From positions 1,907,501-1,971,500 of the forward strand of contig OX123184.2 of the NCBI GenBank assembly GCA_944739405.2: a stretch of 64,000 nt of DNA, in the 5' to 3' direction. Of this stretch, positions 24,870-36,645 are shown in pieces. The translations under genes were made by a program, and so were the position numbers. Position 1 is the first letter of the stretch. Each line of letters opens with the position of its first letter. Below the pieces are notes generated by a model. The model had not been told where the DNA came from, ran no database searches, and saw only the letters and a program-made list of their open reading frames with translations. The DNA comes from Euclidia mi. Its lineage: Eukaryota; Arthropoda; Insecta; Lepidoptera; Erebidae.

Positions 24870-25756
24870 AAAAGAAAAAAAAGTATTATTCATAATTTCA
24901 AGCAATATAAATAATTTTTAGCAACTATTTTTTTATTATTTAAGCAATTATGTTAATTTTCAGTAAAAATGGCAATATAATATGCTCCGAAATAATCCAC
25001 ACTAATGTAGCAGTGAACAAAATGTCCGTGTAGCATTTGTCCCGCTCCGGTCAACACAATGCCGGCAGTAATTTTATCACAAATGTCGCTAAATATTGGA
25101 TATATACTTGGATGAACCTAAAGTAAGAAATATGTTAATAGTTATACAATAATTCGTTTTTCACAATATTTTACACAAAAGTATCGTAGCCAACAAGAAA
25201 TAGTTTTTTTGGCGGGACTAACACGATTGCAAAGTGAGAGTGGTTGACGAAATAAGCATTTTTTTGTTAAAAAGCCTTGAATCCACACAAACAATTACTT
25301 ATATGAAGTATATTACTTACCTTTATTATAGGAAAGGATGGGTGATCCTTTCCTAATGAAGTTTAGGCCGAAACACAATAAAATATACTTAAAATTCACA
25401 AAATACGCGGGCGTTCGTTGTAAACAAACACTAGCACACAACCGCACACGGAACACTGCAGTAACAATGAACATTCATGGAATTATATGCCTTGTTGAGT
25501 TTCTGTTGGACTGTAGTTCTATCTTTTTTCGTCAGTATATGTTAAAGCAGTGCGAAATGCATATTAGGCGCCTAAATCCACGTTTTTTAAAACATTTAGC
25601 TAATCTCCCGGAGCTGACGGCCGCCAGACACGCAAAATAATTATCTCTCTCGGAGCAGGAATTTGCCACATGTGCGCTAATTTCAAAAATGGCGGATGCC
25701 ATATATTTTAAATGTCTTTTTCTCCCGGAGCGGGAAATCGCCAGGCGAAGGGATAA
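24870..25756. other. Intron 3 DNA, no gene recognised
   Basis: An open plus-strand frame at 25338-25640 has no recognisable motif and is probably fortuitous. A hairpin (GGAAAGGAT / ATCCTTTCC) lies at about 25332-25355. Two similar phrases (TCGGAGCAGGAATTTGCCA and CCGGAGCGGGAAATCGCCA) occur near 25655 and 25730. Confidence 0.35.
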
Positions 25757-26043
25757 TTATGACTGTTGGTGTAATGTCGTACACAGATTTTCTATATGTG
25801 CTTTCCAATTCAGTGTACTATCAATAGTTAATCCCAAAAACTTTGTGCTATAGACTTCTTGAATTTTAGTACCATTATAAGTTATTGCTATGTCACTGGG
25901 CATTGAAAATCTATTTCTAAATGTCATTAAGTGTGTTTTTTCTAAATTAATAATTAAATTATTTGATGTCAATCAGTTTATAATGTCATTTAAAGTATTT
26001 GTTATGTCAAATTGTAAAGATGACTTGTCTTTGGATGTAAAAA

Positions 26044-26822
26044 TTATGGTGCTATCGTCAGCAAATAAATGGTGTTTAGTGGTGGGTGATTAGTCACCTT
26101 CGGCAAATCATTGATGTAGATATTAAATAAAAGGTGTCCCAACACACTACCTTGAGGAATACCTAATCTTGTTACTCTATACTTAGATGAGAATGTTGTT
26201 TCTTTTTGACGATTTGGACACAGGCGCGTTATTTGTGTGCATTGCTTACGATTGGTGAGATATGATTTTATAAGTTCTAAAGTGCTGCCTCTGATACCGT
26301 ATGCATATAATTTATTGAGCAGGATCTCATGACTAACGTAATAAAATGCCTTTGTTAAATCCATATATAACGCACATACAGGCAATCTTTTATCTATGTT
26401 ATTGAGAACTATCTTTAAAAAGTTATGTATTGCCAAATTAATACTTTTATTTTCCTATATCCCACCTGTTCATTAGCAAATAAGTTCATTCTTTCAAAAA
26501 AATCGTATACTCTACTATGAATAACCTTTTCTAATATTTTTGACAGAATTGGGATTAAAGCTATAGGACGATAGCAGCTCATAGATAGTTTACTATTCTT
26601 TTTGAATATTGGTTTTATGATACTTATTTTCAATTTATCAGGAAATTTACCTTTCACGATACACAAATTAATGATATGACTTAAAACATGGGATATTTTG
26701 GTCGCAGTCTGGTTCAAAATCTTGGTATTTATATGATCGTATACAGTGCTCGGCGTGTTTTTAAGATTTATTATAATGTCGTTAATTTCATTAGGCGTAG
26801 TTGGATTCATAAATAGATTCAT
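26044..26822 (-). pseudogene. LINE reverse transcriptase fragment
   Basis: Two overlapping frames (26822-26415 and 26436-26044) give the central RT blocks. The FADD block after GIPQGSVLGH is lost through another frame shift near 26100. Non-functional. Confidence 0.8.
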
Positions 26823-26904
26823 GAATTTGATATATTTGAAGGATATTTAATATTAGTATTTGAGTCAAGAAGCTTAATTTGGTCAATAAAAAAAAATAAA
26901 TAAT

Positions 26905-27239
26905 TGTAACGTTATCCCTACTTAGGTGTGGTTAAATGAAAATCGTAATTGCTGTTACAATAAAAATATAATTTAATTCATTAAAGAATTTAACACATCC
27001 TTTAGCAAAACACTAATTTAAACGTTATTAAGAAAATTCTATAGAACCAGGGTCGTGTGATTCGGCGATAGTAAGGGGTCTTGTTGGAGATATGCTTCCG
27101 GTGGTCGTTCAGGAAGAGTAGCTGGTGCACTTAGCTTTGCTCGCCGCTCCCAGCGCCTCCGTTTTTATAGGAAGCCGAAGCCCGGTGTGGCGTCTGAGGT
27201 GAGAGGCAGGTGTGATCGCGACGTCACAGCGACGTCACA
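26905..27239 (-). repeat. Solo-LTR-like insertion
   Basis: On the minus strand the block starts TGTGACGTCG and ends AACGTTACA, carries a TATA box (CTATAAAAACGG) and downstream an ATTAAA-type signal, and interrupts a LINE reading frame. These are features of a solitary LTR. No clean target duplication is visible (AATTC on one side, ATTAT on the other), so the exact ends are uncertain. Confidence 0.5.
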
Positions 27240-27863
27240 GAATTAGCAATTTGTTGTGAGTCAGTTATAGTAGTAGTATTATCTATCTCAATACGATGTA
27301 TTTCGTCTATAGGTACATTGCTGTGACAATTTTTGATTACGCGCCAAATAGCATTGCATTTATTGTGAGCCATAAGTATAAAATTATTATTCTGTGCTTT
27401 TTGTGTATACCTGATTATATGGTTTAATCTAGTTGAAAGGGTCTTAAAATTTACTTCTAAAATTGTACTATTTCTCTCAAATGTTGTGACGTCACACCAA
27501 ATGCTGTAAGCTGGTGTGGATGATAACACCATAATAATTAGCAGCACTGTTAGAAGCATCATCGACGGTGATAATAGGCTAGTTGACCAAATTTCAAAAA
27601 CTGGTTAAGTCGTTACCTTATCGTCTACTTAGACCGAAAATGAGTTTATTTTAATATAAAAAGGCGATCTACATTGTTTATTTCACATTTCTAAATACCA
27701 AATCAAATTAAGCTCGTAAACGCTCTAAACCTGTCATGGCGTCTAGATTACGTCACGCCGTGGTAAAGTATAAACGGTAGTGCTTACATACTCTTTGACA
27801 ACAATGAATGACTCTACGAATGAATGCATTTTAATGCAGTATTGAACGGTGTTGCCATGTTAA

Positions 27864-30800
27864 CACGCTAGCTGCGGGAAGTATTTGAGGCACTCTTTCC
27901 TCCAGTGCGTTACAAGGTCTATAGGCCTTTGACCTAAACTTTCTACCAGTGCGTTAATGGGTCGAAAAGCCTTGTTATTTAAGGGTGAGTTCAAATTCAA
28001 AAATCTTTGCGATGACTTTTATTATATAATTAATTTTGTGACTAAGTTATTGTAAAAGAGTGGACTTACGTTATACTATTGTCGCCAATTGCTTCGGCAA
28101 GTACTTTAAGAAAACAATGGAAAAACAAATACAAGGCTTATCGATCCATTAACCGCACTTAGTTAAAGGTACATGTAAGATAATTTTAGTGATGGGAAAA
28201 ATCATAAACAGTATTTTATCAACATTATTTTTTTTTATTATTATTATTTTATATTTATTTTTATTATTTTTTTTTTATTTTATTTTAACTTTGTATTCAC
28301 AAATGACTTCCATAAAAACATTTCGTACAATATCCTTTATTACATTCAAGGCAATATGATTTTATTTTTTTTGTGTTTTTTTGGGCTTCTTTACTGTTCA
28401 AAGTATTACGAAGCTTATTATAACATCCTGCACAATTCCTTCTTTTTATTCCTATTTCCAATGTGTGGTTCGTTTTTCGTGCAACAACATAATTATCTCT
28501 TTCAGTTGAAATCGACACCTGAGTCAAAGCTTCAATTATTGCTTCAGTGAAGTCTTTTTTTGCCATTTGAACTGGTTTTCCATGATTGTATAGTACCCAG
28601 CTGTTTACTAATACTGTGCCAAATAATATTTCCATCATGACTTTTCTGAACCATTTCACGCCTCTTTTCAAACTAGAGTAATAAGAGGACATCTGGTCAC
28701 TATAATCTATGCCTTTTTTATTCTGATTATATGTTAGGACGCATTGCGGTTTTTTAATTTCCTCTCCAGTGATTCGGTTCGTCTTACCGGTAGATATAAG
28801 ACTTAAATCGTGATTTCGGCACGTAGAAATCATATGAACTGGCCTCTTATCTGTCCATTTTATGACTCTTATCCCATTTGGGTTCATTTTGCCAACTATT
28901 TCACCTTTTTTCAATTTTAGAGAAATTAATTTCTTTGGATTCCCTTTCCGATTTAGTCTCAGAGTACCACACAAAAAGGTTTTTTTACGTAAAAGTTCCT
29001 CTGCAAGATCGATGGAGTTGTAGAAATTGTCAGTTATTATTATTCTGCCTTTATTTTCTAATCCTTTTATTAGTCTTAAAACTGTTGCCTTTCCGTGATT
29101 ATTCTCGCGACCTTTATCTCCTTTGCCTGTATATATAATAACATTTCTTGTGTATCCTTCTGGAGTGCAGAGCTTATATAATTTAACGCCATATTTGTGA
29201 CTCTTATTTTTAATGTACTGGCGAAATTTTAGTCTTCCCCGCCACGGAATCATGCTTTCATCAATAATAAGATATCGACCTGGCTCCAAAAGTACTTGAA
29301 TTCTTTCTAATATCATATTAAAAGTGTCCTTTATCTTTTTCAGTTTATCTGTATCATCAGAAGTTTCGTTACTGAAGTGCCAAAATTTCAAAATAAGCAA
29401 AAAACGATCTCTAGTTATAACTGAACTAATATATTTATTATTGTAGATGTTCTTTTTTGACCAATAATCATTTATATGGGGTATTCTTACAAGACCCATC
29501 GCCAGTAGCACTCCTAAAAATTTTTTCAGCTCTTCCCGATTTGTAGGAGTCCAGTCTCGCAATCGTGATTTAAGCTTAAGATTTCTTAGATTGCTAATAT
29601 GATCTTGTGCGTAATTATTTGTGTGTAGTACCATTTGGTCAATAATTTCATCCGTAACAAATAGACTGTAAAAATCTGCTGGCGTTATACAATTATCTGC
29701 AATATTTGGTTTACAATTGTCTGTAAATTCATCAAAATCCGGTTTCGTATCATCAATGTCTCCCCACTCGTCATTAGCATGGTTTTCACTACGTTGAGTA
29801 TTTTCAGGTATATCAACTTCTTCATTTTCATAACTGCTTTCATCAAAATTTGTAACGCTATTATCACTGTTACTGGCATCAGAGTCAGTAGAATCAGTTT
29901 CTAATTCAGAGGAATTGGGAGAAAAATTATCATCAGATGAATCAGGGACAAAATCTTGAGCAGAATTTGCAGGATTATCAGAATTGTTCGCAAAACTTTG
30001 GTCGTTCTCCGTTTGAGTATCTATATAGTATATTTCACGGATTTCTTCGTTCGATAATGGGCACGGTAAGTCTTTTACACATGATATATCACTTATAGAA
30101 CTAGCCCTGCTTGTAAGATTTGAAGCGTTTGGAGTAAGAAAAGTTCCTTTTCGTAGGTTATAATTCTTGTGTGTAGGAGTTGCAGGTGTGTTTTCAACAT
30201 TTTTCAACACATGTAGAATATTTCCTGTACTAGGGCTAACATAAACAGTATTGTCTTGTTTTTGTATTTTGGTTCTTTTAGGTGTAAATTCTAAACTAGA
30301 CTTTCTAACTTGAGGTGTATTCTTAATACTAGGTCTTACTCCCATCGAGGTCTCGTGTGGAGTTGAACTGCAGTGAGGTTGTTGAAAATCAGTGTCACAA
30401 CTTGTAGATGCGGGCTTAACAATAATATTCTGAATGATTTTGATCCGGCTATTTTCTTGCAAATTGGCACTATTCAAGTTTTTATTTTGAGCATCATCAG
30501 CTACTTTTTCTTGTTTTTCAAAAGATAGTTCCAACATCTTCCGACAACGTTTATTTACTTTATGCATTTTTATGGCACTTTCACTGCACGTGTGTTCACA
30601 AAGAAAGTCAAAACAACACTATTTAATTTTGTTATTTAAATCAGTGCGTTATAAGGCTAATAGGCGTTGTGCTGCACATAAGGTCTTTAGGCCTTGTATC
30701 CGCAAGGAATTGCAATTTTTGGCTTCCAGTGCGGCATAAGGTCGAAAGGCCTTATACAAGTATTATTACAAAAATAAGCAGCCGTTCAAAAGAAGATCAC

Positions 30801-30941
30801 AAATATATATTTGTCTCTTTTACACAAAGAGAACTCTTTAAATTACAGCGTCCGCACCAGAGGGAGAACGCTATATAAGCGCTCCGCACTGACTGCGAGT
30901 TCATGCATAAGGCCTTTTAACCTCATATCGCACTGAGCGTG
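27864..30941 (-). mobile_element. piggyBac-like DNA transposon, structurally complete
   Basis: It is bounded by TTAA at 27860-27863 and 30942-30945. Its inverted ends are CACGCTAGCTGCG and CACGCTCAGTGCG. Both subterminal regions hold copies of a motif built on AGTGCGTTA(C/T)AAGG...TAGGCCTT, at about 27908, 27952, 30640, 30725 and 30909. The transposase frame is full length. It differs from the 4-6.8 kb element in sequence and ends. Confidence 0.9.
28297..30567 (-). CDS. piggyBac-like transposase (DDE_Tnp_1_7), 756 aa
   Basis: This is the nuclear cut-and-paste transposase for the surrounding TTAA element. The N-terminal ~250 residues are acidic and low-complexity, as in the family. The core follows: FLGVLLAMGL, YLIIDESMIPWRGR (about 430), YGVKLYKLCTPEGY, IIITDNFYNSIDL (second Asp, ~512) and KKGIDYSDQM (third Asp, ~620). 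A C-terminal cysteine-rich zinc domain (CAGCYNK...CLECNKGYCTKCFYGSH) ends the protein. No stop or frameshift interrupts it. The position of the first catalytic Asp, aligned to the CDSG block of the moth piggyBac, reads CTPEG here, so activity is uncertain. Confidence 0.9.
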   Translation of the reverse strand: MHKVNKRCRKMLELSFEKQEKVADDAQNKNLNSANLQENSRIKIIQNIIVKPASTSCDTDFQQPHCSSTPHETSMGVRPSIKNTPQVRKSSLEFTPKRTKIQKQDNTVYVSPSTGNILHVLKNVENTPATPTHKNYNLRKGTFLTPNASNLTSRASSISDISCVKDLPCPLSNEEIREIYYIDTQTENDQSFANNSDNPANSAQDFVPDSSDDNFSPNSSELETDSTDSDASNSDNSVTNFDESSYENEEVDIPENTQRSENHANDEWGDIDDTKPDFDEFTDNCKPNIADNCITPADFYSLFVTDEIIDQMVLHTNNYAQDHISNLRNLKLKSRLRDWTPTNREELKKFLGVLLAMGLVRIPHINDYWSKKNIYNNKYISSVITRDRFLLILKFWHFSNETSDDTDKLKKIKDTFNMILERIQVLLEPGRYLIIDESMIPWRGRLKFRQYIKNKSHKYGVKLYKLCTPEGYTRNVIIYTGKGDKGRENNHGKATVLRLIKGLENKGRIIITDNFYNSIDLAEELLRKKTFLCGTLRLNRKGNPKKLISLKLKKGEIVGKMNPNGIRVIKWTDKRPVHMISTCRNHDLSLISTGKTNRITGEEIKKPQCVLTYNQNKKGIDYSDQMSSYYSSLKRGVKWFRKVMMEILFGTVLVNSWVLYNHGKPVQMAKKDFTEAIIEALTQVSISTERDNYVVARKTNHTLEIGIKRRNCAGCYNKLRNTLNSKEAQKNTKKIKSYCLECNKGYCTKCFYGSHL

Positions 30942-30945
30942 TTAA

Positions 30946-32268
30946 TGAAAATAAACTACCTAGACATACGTGGTTGCAATTAATGTCCTGACAATTTATA
31001 AGTATTTGTATAAGTACGTAATCTGGCAGAACTTATATACATAGGTAGTTATTTATTTCTAGCGAGAACAGACAACTGGGTACATTCAAGTATTTTTCTG
31101 AAATGTTTGTTATATTTAGATACCTAATTGGAACATTGCGGATATCCTTTGGTTTACTACAGCATTAGTATCTAGGCTCAACCTATCGCATATTTTAGTA
31201 AAACCAGCAATTTCTAGAAAAGCAGCTCGATTTATTTTTATTTCATTAATGATAAAGTATATCCATAAAGACAACTAAATTCTCCTACATCTAGCGACAA
31301 AATCCGTAAAACGGCAACACTGGTTCGAATGAATGACGCCGTGTCACGTTGCGAAGTGGCGCTTTCTGATAGGCGTCCACTGTCAAGTGACTTATCGCCA
31401 TAATTTACATATTTAATTTTCTAAAAACATTAATATTATGCGTGCATGAAAAATTACATGCATTTTCGTTATCTCCATGTCATAATTATTCATTATAGAT
31501 AGGCATCCATTCAATTAATTCTTAGTGGAAACTAGCCTATTCACACTGTGCAGTTGTGCACCCCTGCTCTCAACTAATCGAGGTTATTATGCTACGAGTG
31601 GTAGCAGTACTCTAACAATTCTAACATACAGATACATGTATGTAGGTATGAGCGGACGGAATGGTGTACAACTCATAAGTTGTTATTTATACGTCTGGTT
31701 AAGTTGTTTGTGACGCACGAGTGTGCATGTGAGCTGAAACTAAAATAAAGGCGCGCGTCGAGTCGTTGTCGCTTCCTGTCCATCCATCACTCGGAACATA
31801 ACAAAACAAAAAATAACCTTTCGTTCGTGTGCGTCGTGCCCTACTTCGAGTACCAGTTGCCAACTGCACTATTTTGTTGCCACGTACATAATATAATAAA
31901 CCACATATGCTTTTTTTACTATGAAGCTACCTATTATGTGGCACAGTTACGTATATTTACTTCAACAGAAATAGAAACATTATACGTCTAAGTTACCAGA
32001 AAGGTGATAAAAAGTCAAGTTAAGCAATTTGTAGCATCAAAGTGGACTGCGGGCTCGAAGGTCATGGATTGCGACCGGGATGATAAACTCATGTCATGTG
32101 TCTCGACTAATAAAAATGGTTTCGGCATTCAATTTGTATGGCATGCGTGAACAAAATCTCTCGCACCTCAAATGTGGGATCTAATGCTGCCTTCTCACAG
32201 TGCCAACGGACTTACTTCGCACCTTGAAAGTTTAACCACAAGTTAGCTCACTTCAAACGTCACAAGCC
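30946..32268. other. Intron 3 DNA, no gene recognised
   Basis: No exon-like or repeat-like signal is supported. A modestly GC-rich patch around 31750-31840 has no open frame of note. Confidence 0.4.
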
Positions 32269-32269
32269 T

Positions 32270-32310
32270 AGGATGGACGTGCAAGGCACCGTGCCTTGCA
32301 CGTCCGTCCT
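32270..32310. repeat. Palindrome upstream of exon 4
   Basis: Arms of 20 bp (one mismatch) with a single-base centre. The inner arm is GGACGTGCAAGGCAC. It lies 24 bp before exon 4, in the branch-point/polypyrimidine region of the acceptor. Confidence 0.9.
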
Positions 32311-32333
32311 TGGCTTATGGTTGCGTGTGGCAG

Positions 32334-32456
32334 GTGTTCCACGGCGCGGCTCGGCTGGTACAGCCCGGCTCCTCCACCAACGGTGCCCCCGCCGCCGCGC
32401 ATACCGCCGCGCGACGCGCCTTCAACGCTGACATCACCAAGGAGACCAACCACAAC
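32334..32456 (+). CDS. Host gene exon 4
   Basis: A 123-bp exon with acceptor GTGTGGCAG and donor GTATGT, phase 0 at both ends, 41 residues. It includes VFHGAARLVQPGSS and ARRAFNADITKETNHN. GC-rich relative to its flanks. An Ala-rich, weakly basic segment follows the disordered exon 3. Confidence 0.8.
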
Positions 32457-32536
32457 GTATGTCACATATCTTTCTTATCTAACGTAGTATATAATTTGGT
32501 CATCTTTATTTCTTTTTCAACTCTGATGTCGGAGTT

Positions 32537-33010
32537 TTCAGACCGCCTAAAGGCCTCCGACGTGGCTTAACGGTTCCTGTCCTGAGACATAAACTGGGAC
32601 CGATAACTTTACATGCCCTCTGAAGCACGGTAGTGCCCTAAACCTTAATGTCACATGCGGTCACTCATTATATTCAGCGATGACCTATGCAAGTTTTGCT
32701 TAACTTTGCCGACTTGTTACGAACGGCAAGCTAAGTCACGCTGTGAGCGCTTAGCATTAAAGAAGTACAATCATACAGTGTTCGTCTACTGGGGATAAGA
32801 AGATCCATAAACTTAAAAAGAAAATTATAACTAGATCGGGTGAGGCGATATTTATTTAGCACCTACCCTGGCTCCTTACGGGTTGGGAGCCTTCTGCACT
32901 CACCCATAGTCCGCGTAAAGTTGTCAAGGCCATCTGCCACCAACAACTAGTCCACAAACACAAAAAAACCCCTGGCTCCAAGGCGAACGTCTAGTTTCTC
33001 AACAGAAGCA
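32537..33010. repeat. Dispersed repeats in intron 4
   Basis: The first part repeats the 18.5-kb family (GGCCTCCGACGTGGC, ACATGCCCTCTGAAGC). A second block (ACCCCTGGCTCCAAGGCGAA, then GATGATGATGAT) has a relative after the SINE at 53.7 kb (ACCCCTAGTTCCAAGACGAA). Confidence 0.55.
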
Positions 33011-33224
33011 CCGCTGTGATGATGATGATATGATACGTATGACATGACATCGGCAGTAAGTGTGGTAAGATCAGTTGCACGAGCAAAGCGCACACAGACA
33101 GCTAGTTAATGTAGTTTGCAAACAATTGCAGTTTCATTGATACTCACCCAATTTAGCTACACGACCATACGAGTACTAGTTTAACGTGATTTATTTGTGT
33201 TGTGTCCTCGAAAGACATTTGAAA

Positions 33225-33315
33225 TCTGCACTTGGTCCTGGTGGACTATGGCCTAACTATTTTGCTATTGAGAGGAGGCCTGTGCGGAGCAGTGGGACGG
33301 CTCATGATCCGTGTT
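33225..33315 (+). mobile_element. SINE 3' fragment
   Basis: CCTGGTGGACTATGGCCTAA and GAGGAGGCC...AGCAGTGGGACGG match the 3' body of the SINE at 17.85 kb. Only the end is present, and it lies just before exon 5. Confidence 0.65.
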
Positions 33316-33344
33316 GTTGATGATAGTTTGCGTGTTGTGCACAG

Positions 33345-33470
33345 ATGGACCACTACGCGTCGTACGCGGGCGTGCAGTACTCGCCGCTGGACATGGCCGA
33401 GTACGTGTTCTGGACGGGCGACGAGCGCGGCGTCACCACCGCCATCGAGGACTTCCTGCAGGAGGGCATG
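33345..33470 (+). CDS. Host gene exon 5
   Basis: A 126-bp GC-rich exon with acceptor TTGTGCACAG and donor GTGCGT, phase 0. Its 42 residues include MDHYASYAGVQYSPLDMAEY, VFWTGDERGV and IEDFLQEGM. Together with exon 6 it makes a regular helical domain (VFWTGDERGV..AIEDFLQEGMMTKEEAIAFL) in which one half echoes an EF-hand-like or helix-turn-helix spacing without a clear Ca2+ loop. I do not recognise the family. Confidence 0.85.
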
Positions 33471-33836
33471 GTGCGTTCTAATGTGCAACTGTAACTGTGC
33501 CTGTTCCTCCGACTAGTGGGAGGATCCTCTGCCCGGGCTTGCAGGCTAGGTGACCGTGCCTGGTGGACTGCAGTCCGACGGAAGTACTTGACATAAAGAA
33601 ATTTAATTGCGCGTCGCAGAATCCAATTATGTCGTATCTTGTAGATGTCACCAGTGTTGGTTGTCATCACCATTATACGATAAATGGCCCCAGTTGTACA
33701 TAGCTGTGGCCATACTACCTCCAGAAAACACACTATATTATTGTCTTCTATACTTCATTACCGTGAGGTAGCATTCAACGTGGCTTCTGCTCGTGATTTA
33801 ATAGAATAGTAAATTTCTGTGGTGTGGTGTTTGCAG

Positions 33837-33989
33837 ATGACGAAGGAGGAGGCGATAGCGTTCCTGCAGGAGATCAAGTTCAACATCGACTACCTGCGCG
33901 CGCACTACTCGCAGAGAGCCGCCGCCGCCGACGAGGGCGCGCAGCAGGACAACCTGCGCAACCTGCTGCTCGAACAAGCCAACGCTAAG
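33837..33989 (+). CDS. Host gene exon 6
   Basis: A 153-bp exon with acceptor GTTTGCAG and donor GTCAGC, phase 0, 51 residues. It continues exon 5 directly with MTKEEAIAFLQEIKFNIDYL, then an Ala-rich hinge, then NLRNLLLEQANAK, a likely amphipathic helix. Confidence 0.85.
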
Positions 33990-34061
33990 GTCAGCCCGCC
34001 ACACACTCACACAAACATAAACAAACAGCAAGAAAGAAAACAGCTCTACACTTTGTAATGT

Positions 34062-36384
34062 TCACAACATCATAGAACTGTGGTGACAGTTTAAGAATGC
34101 AGCGTCACTATCCAATTTCATTCCGTGAGTGTCGTGAGGGAAAGGCAATAACGTAAATACATGAAGCAAATTGTAACTTTCAGAAGAGCCTTCTTTCTTG
34201 GAACAATCCTCACGGAATCTATTATCGCTTGCGGTGGCGGAGGGGTATGTCAGATTTTCACTGAGTAGAACTACCACGATGATACTTTTCGAACGTTTAC
34301 CCGGAGGACTGGGGCAAGCACCAACATATCCGTCACCTCTGTGTTGACAAGGGAAATAAGCACCTACTCGTTTCGGTCCCTCCGGCCACCATTTGGCGAG
34401 AGAGACTTGGAAAATGATGGTCTTTCCTCCCGTTAATAGAATGTTTGCAAAATCCATACATTATTTATCCTTAATGTTGGTACTAGGCAATGTGTGCGTT
34501 TAAAAAGACAAGGAAGTATTTAATGATTTATTCCTTCGATCTTGAAAACTTTTTGGCCATTACTGTTCACAAATAATACCGATAAAGTATTGGCTAAAGC
34601 TGCCTTTAATTAACATTTTTACGAAAATGTTGAGAAATCTATGTTTGAAATTAATAAATGCTCGATTTCCTCCTCCCTCGCACTGTAATCAGTTAATTAA
34701 CTATCGCAGGTGCTCTGTTCGCTTAAAGTAAACTGAGTCCAATATTATTAAGTTCTCCAGATAGTTAATCAAAGTCGGCTTCATGCTATCTAGTTCAAAG
34801 CTCATGGGAACACTTAAAGATAGTATCGACATTTATTATTTTAACGATAGCCTGCCTCTTCGAAATAGTTATTATACTTGTCGTGAAGATCAGGTGGCAG
34901 TAGTTCTAAGGAATTACTGTAAATATGTCAAATCTCGTGCCGTTAGTTTAGAAAGCGAATCTCGAGCTTCAACACGAACGTCTTAGTTTACAACCGGGAT
35001 GTCGCTAAAAACTTGGCAAGTCAATTGCGGCAAATCGTAGCTTATGTCAACCAACCATAGCAACACACCAGTAGTGTATCTGCCTTGATGGAGCGTACGT
35101 AAATATAAATATACGTACGAGTACAGACTGCTAAAATATATATTTGTGATATATAAATGGTACTTCCAGTCATCTCTCGGTATTTTACGCAACTACAACG
35201 AAGATATTATTTTACCATTTATAACACGAACGTATCTCTTCGTATGACAACAGCCTTCACTCCACGCGCAAAGCAACTTCCTGCGTATCAGGCATCTCGG
35301 CTGAAATTACTTTGAATAGTTCACGAATTGCTTAGACTAGGCAAGCTAGAAGTACCTGTACCATTCCATTCTATTTCACTTTATTTTTTGACCGGTCAAA
35401 AAAATTACATCGCACGTTTACGCTGTACGTTTGACGCTTTGTTTTGTAGATACACATACACTCAAAATGTAATGTAACAACTTATCTTATGGCACCAACC
35501 ACAGCTACGATTCGCAGACCACTCGGTTTCGTTCGATGCGTAACACTCAACACTCAACCAATGTATACTGAATGATGTCTGTCACAATTAACGTATTTCT
35601 ATTAAATGTGTTAGTGGCGAAATATTTAGATCATTTATATTCAACGTGCTTGACAATGAAATTGAGTTAGTATTATAATTCCTCGATTGTTCTACGACAT
35701 CCGTAGCACTTTCTACGAACTGTCTACGAAGTTGATGGTTCGGAAAAAAACTAAATAATAGTGTATGATGTATACAAATCGCGAAAGATTAAACAAAAAA
35801 ATACAATGAATATATAAAATATAGATAATTGTACAAAAAATATAATTCTACTAGTACTGCTACTTCACTGACGGCAAAAATTGTATAAACATATAGAACT
35901 AGTGCCGGGAATATGGTTGAAATTAAGTCACATTAAATATTGTTCAAACTTTTTATTCGACAGAGCATTCAAACATAATAAAAAAACAATAGGATAGGCA
36001 TTAAATGCAACAAGCATTTTAGTGAAAATCACATCAAAATTTTTGTATCAAAATGTTTGTATGACAGTGGTACAAACAGGTATACAGACAAATTTTGTCA
36101 AAATAATCAATGTATAACTTTATTTTTATATCAGCAGCAAATAATTTTATCACACCCTAAGTTATAAGTACACAGTGAATTTGAGCAACTCATTATGACT
36201 GTATCCGGGGAGACGTACCTACCTATTTAGACACCATTAACAAAATTAGACTCTAGATCGCGGACTGATCAGAATATACGCGTGAATTCTATCCATCATA
36301 AGTTATAACATTTTAATTATAACACTTAGAATGTTTGTACTATGTTAACCAGATTACAGTTACTAACTTATCAGTTTATTTATT
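34062..36384. other. Intron 6 DNA
   Basis: A minus-strand open frame at 34062-34457 is probably part of an unclassified repeat and not a gene. The rest is AT-rich with no recognised feature. Confidence 0.35.
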
Positions 36385-36387
36385 TAT

Positions 36388-36645
36388 AGACTCACGCCTG
36401 GATCCCCGAAGGGGTAGGTAGGCAGAGGTGTAATATTCCACCCACATTTTGCCATGAATTTTTTAGGGCCCACGTAATGGGGGGCGAGCCTATTGCCGTA
36501 CCGGGCACATTACCAGACTCCGTGCTGCTACTAATTTCCTAACGGAAAAACCCAATAACACTTTGTCCGAACCGGGAATCGAACCCGAGACCTCCCAATA
36601 CCACGCGCACATTTATGCCGCGAGACCAACGAGGCAGTCTTATCA
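36388..36645 (-). mobile_element. SINE, minus strand
   Basis: Read on the minus strand it has a tRNA-like head with B box GGTTCGATTCC, a body with TAATGTGCCCGGTACGGCAA, and an end of CACCTCTGCCTACCCCTTCG. It is the same family as 8.4 and 53.5 kb. Confidence 0.75.

Larger units (their letters stand above)
25757..27570 (-). mobile_element. CR1-like LINE remnant with internal LTR insertion
   Basis: Reading on the minus strand there is a pre-RT segment (27562-27240), then an inserted ~335-bp block, then RT (26885-26090) and the start of the thumb (25972-25757). The 3' end is lost. Motifs are PIFKKNSKLSMSCYRPIAL, MDLTKAFYYVSHE, GIPQGSVLGHLLF and FLGLTIDSTLNWKAHI. Frames are broken at several places. 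Confidence 0.8.

Noticed and set aside
34062..34457. A 131-codon minus-strand open frame in intron 6
   Set aside because: No motif and mixed composition; more likely part of an unclassified repeat.
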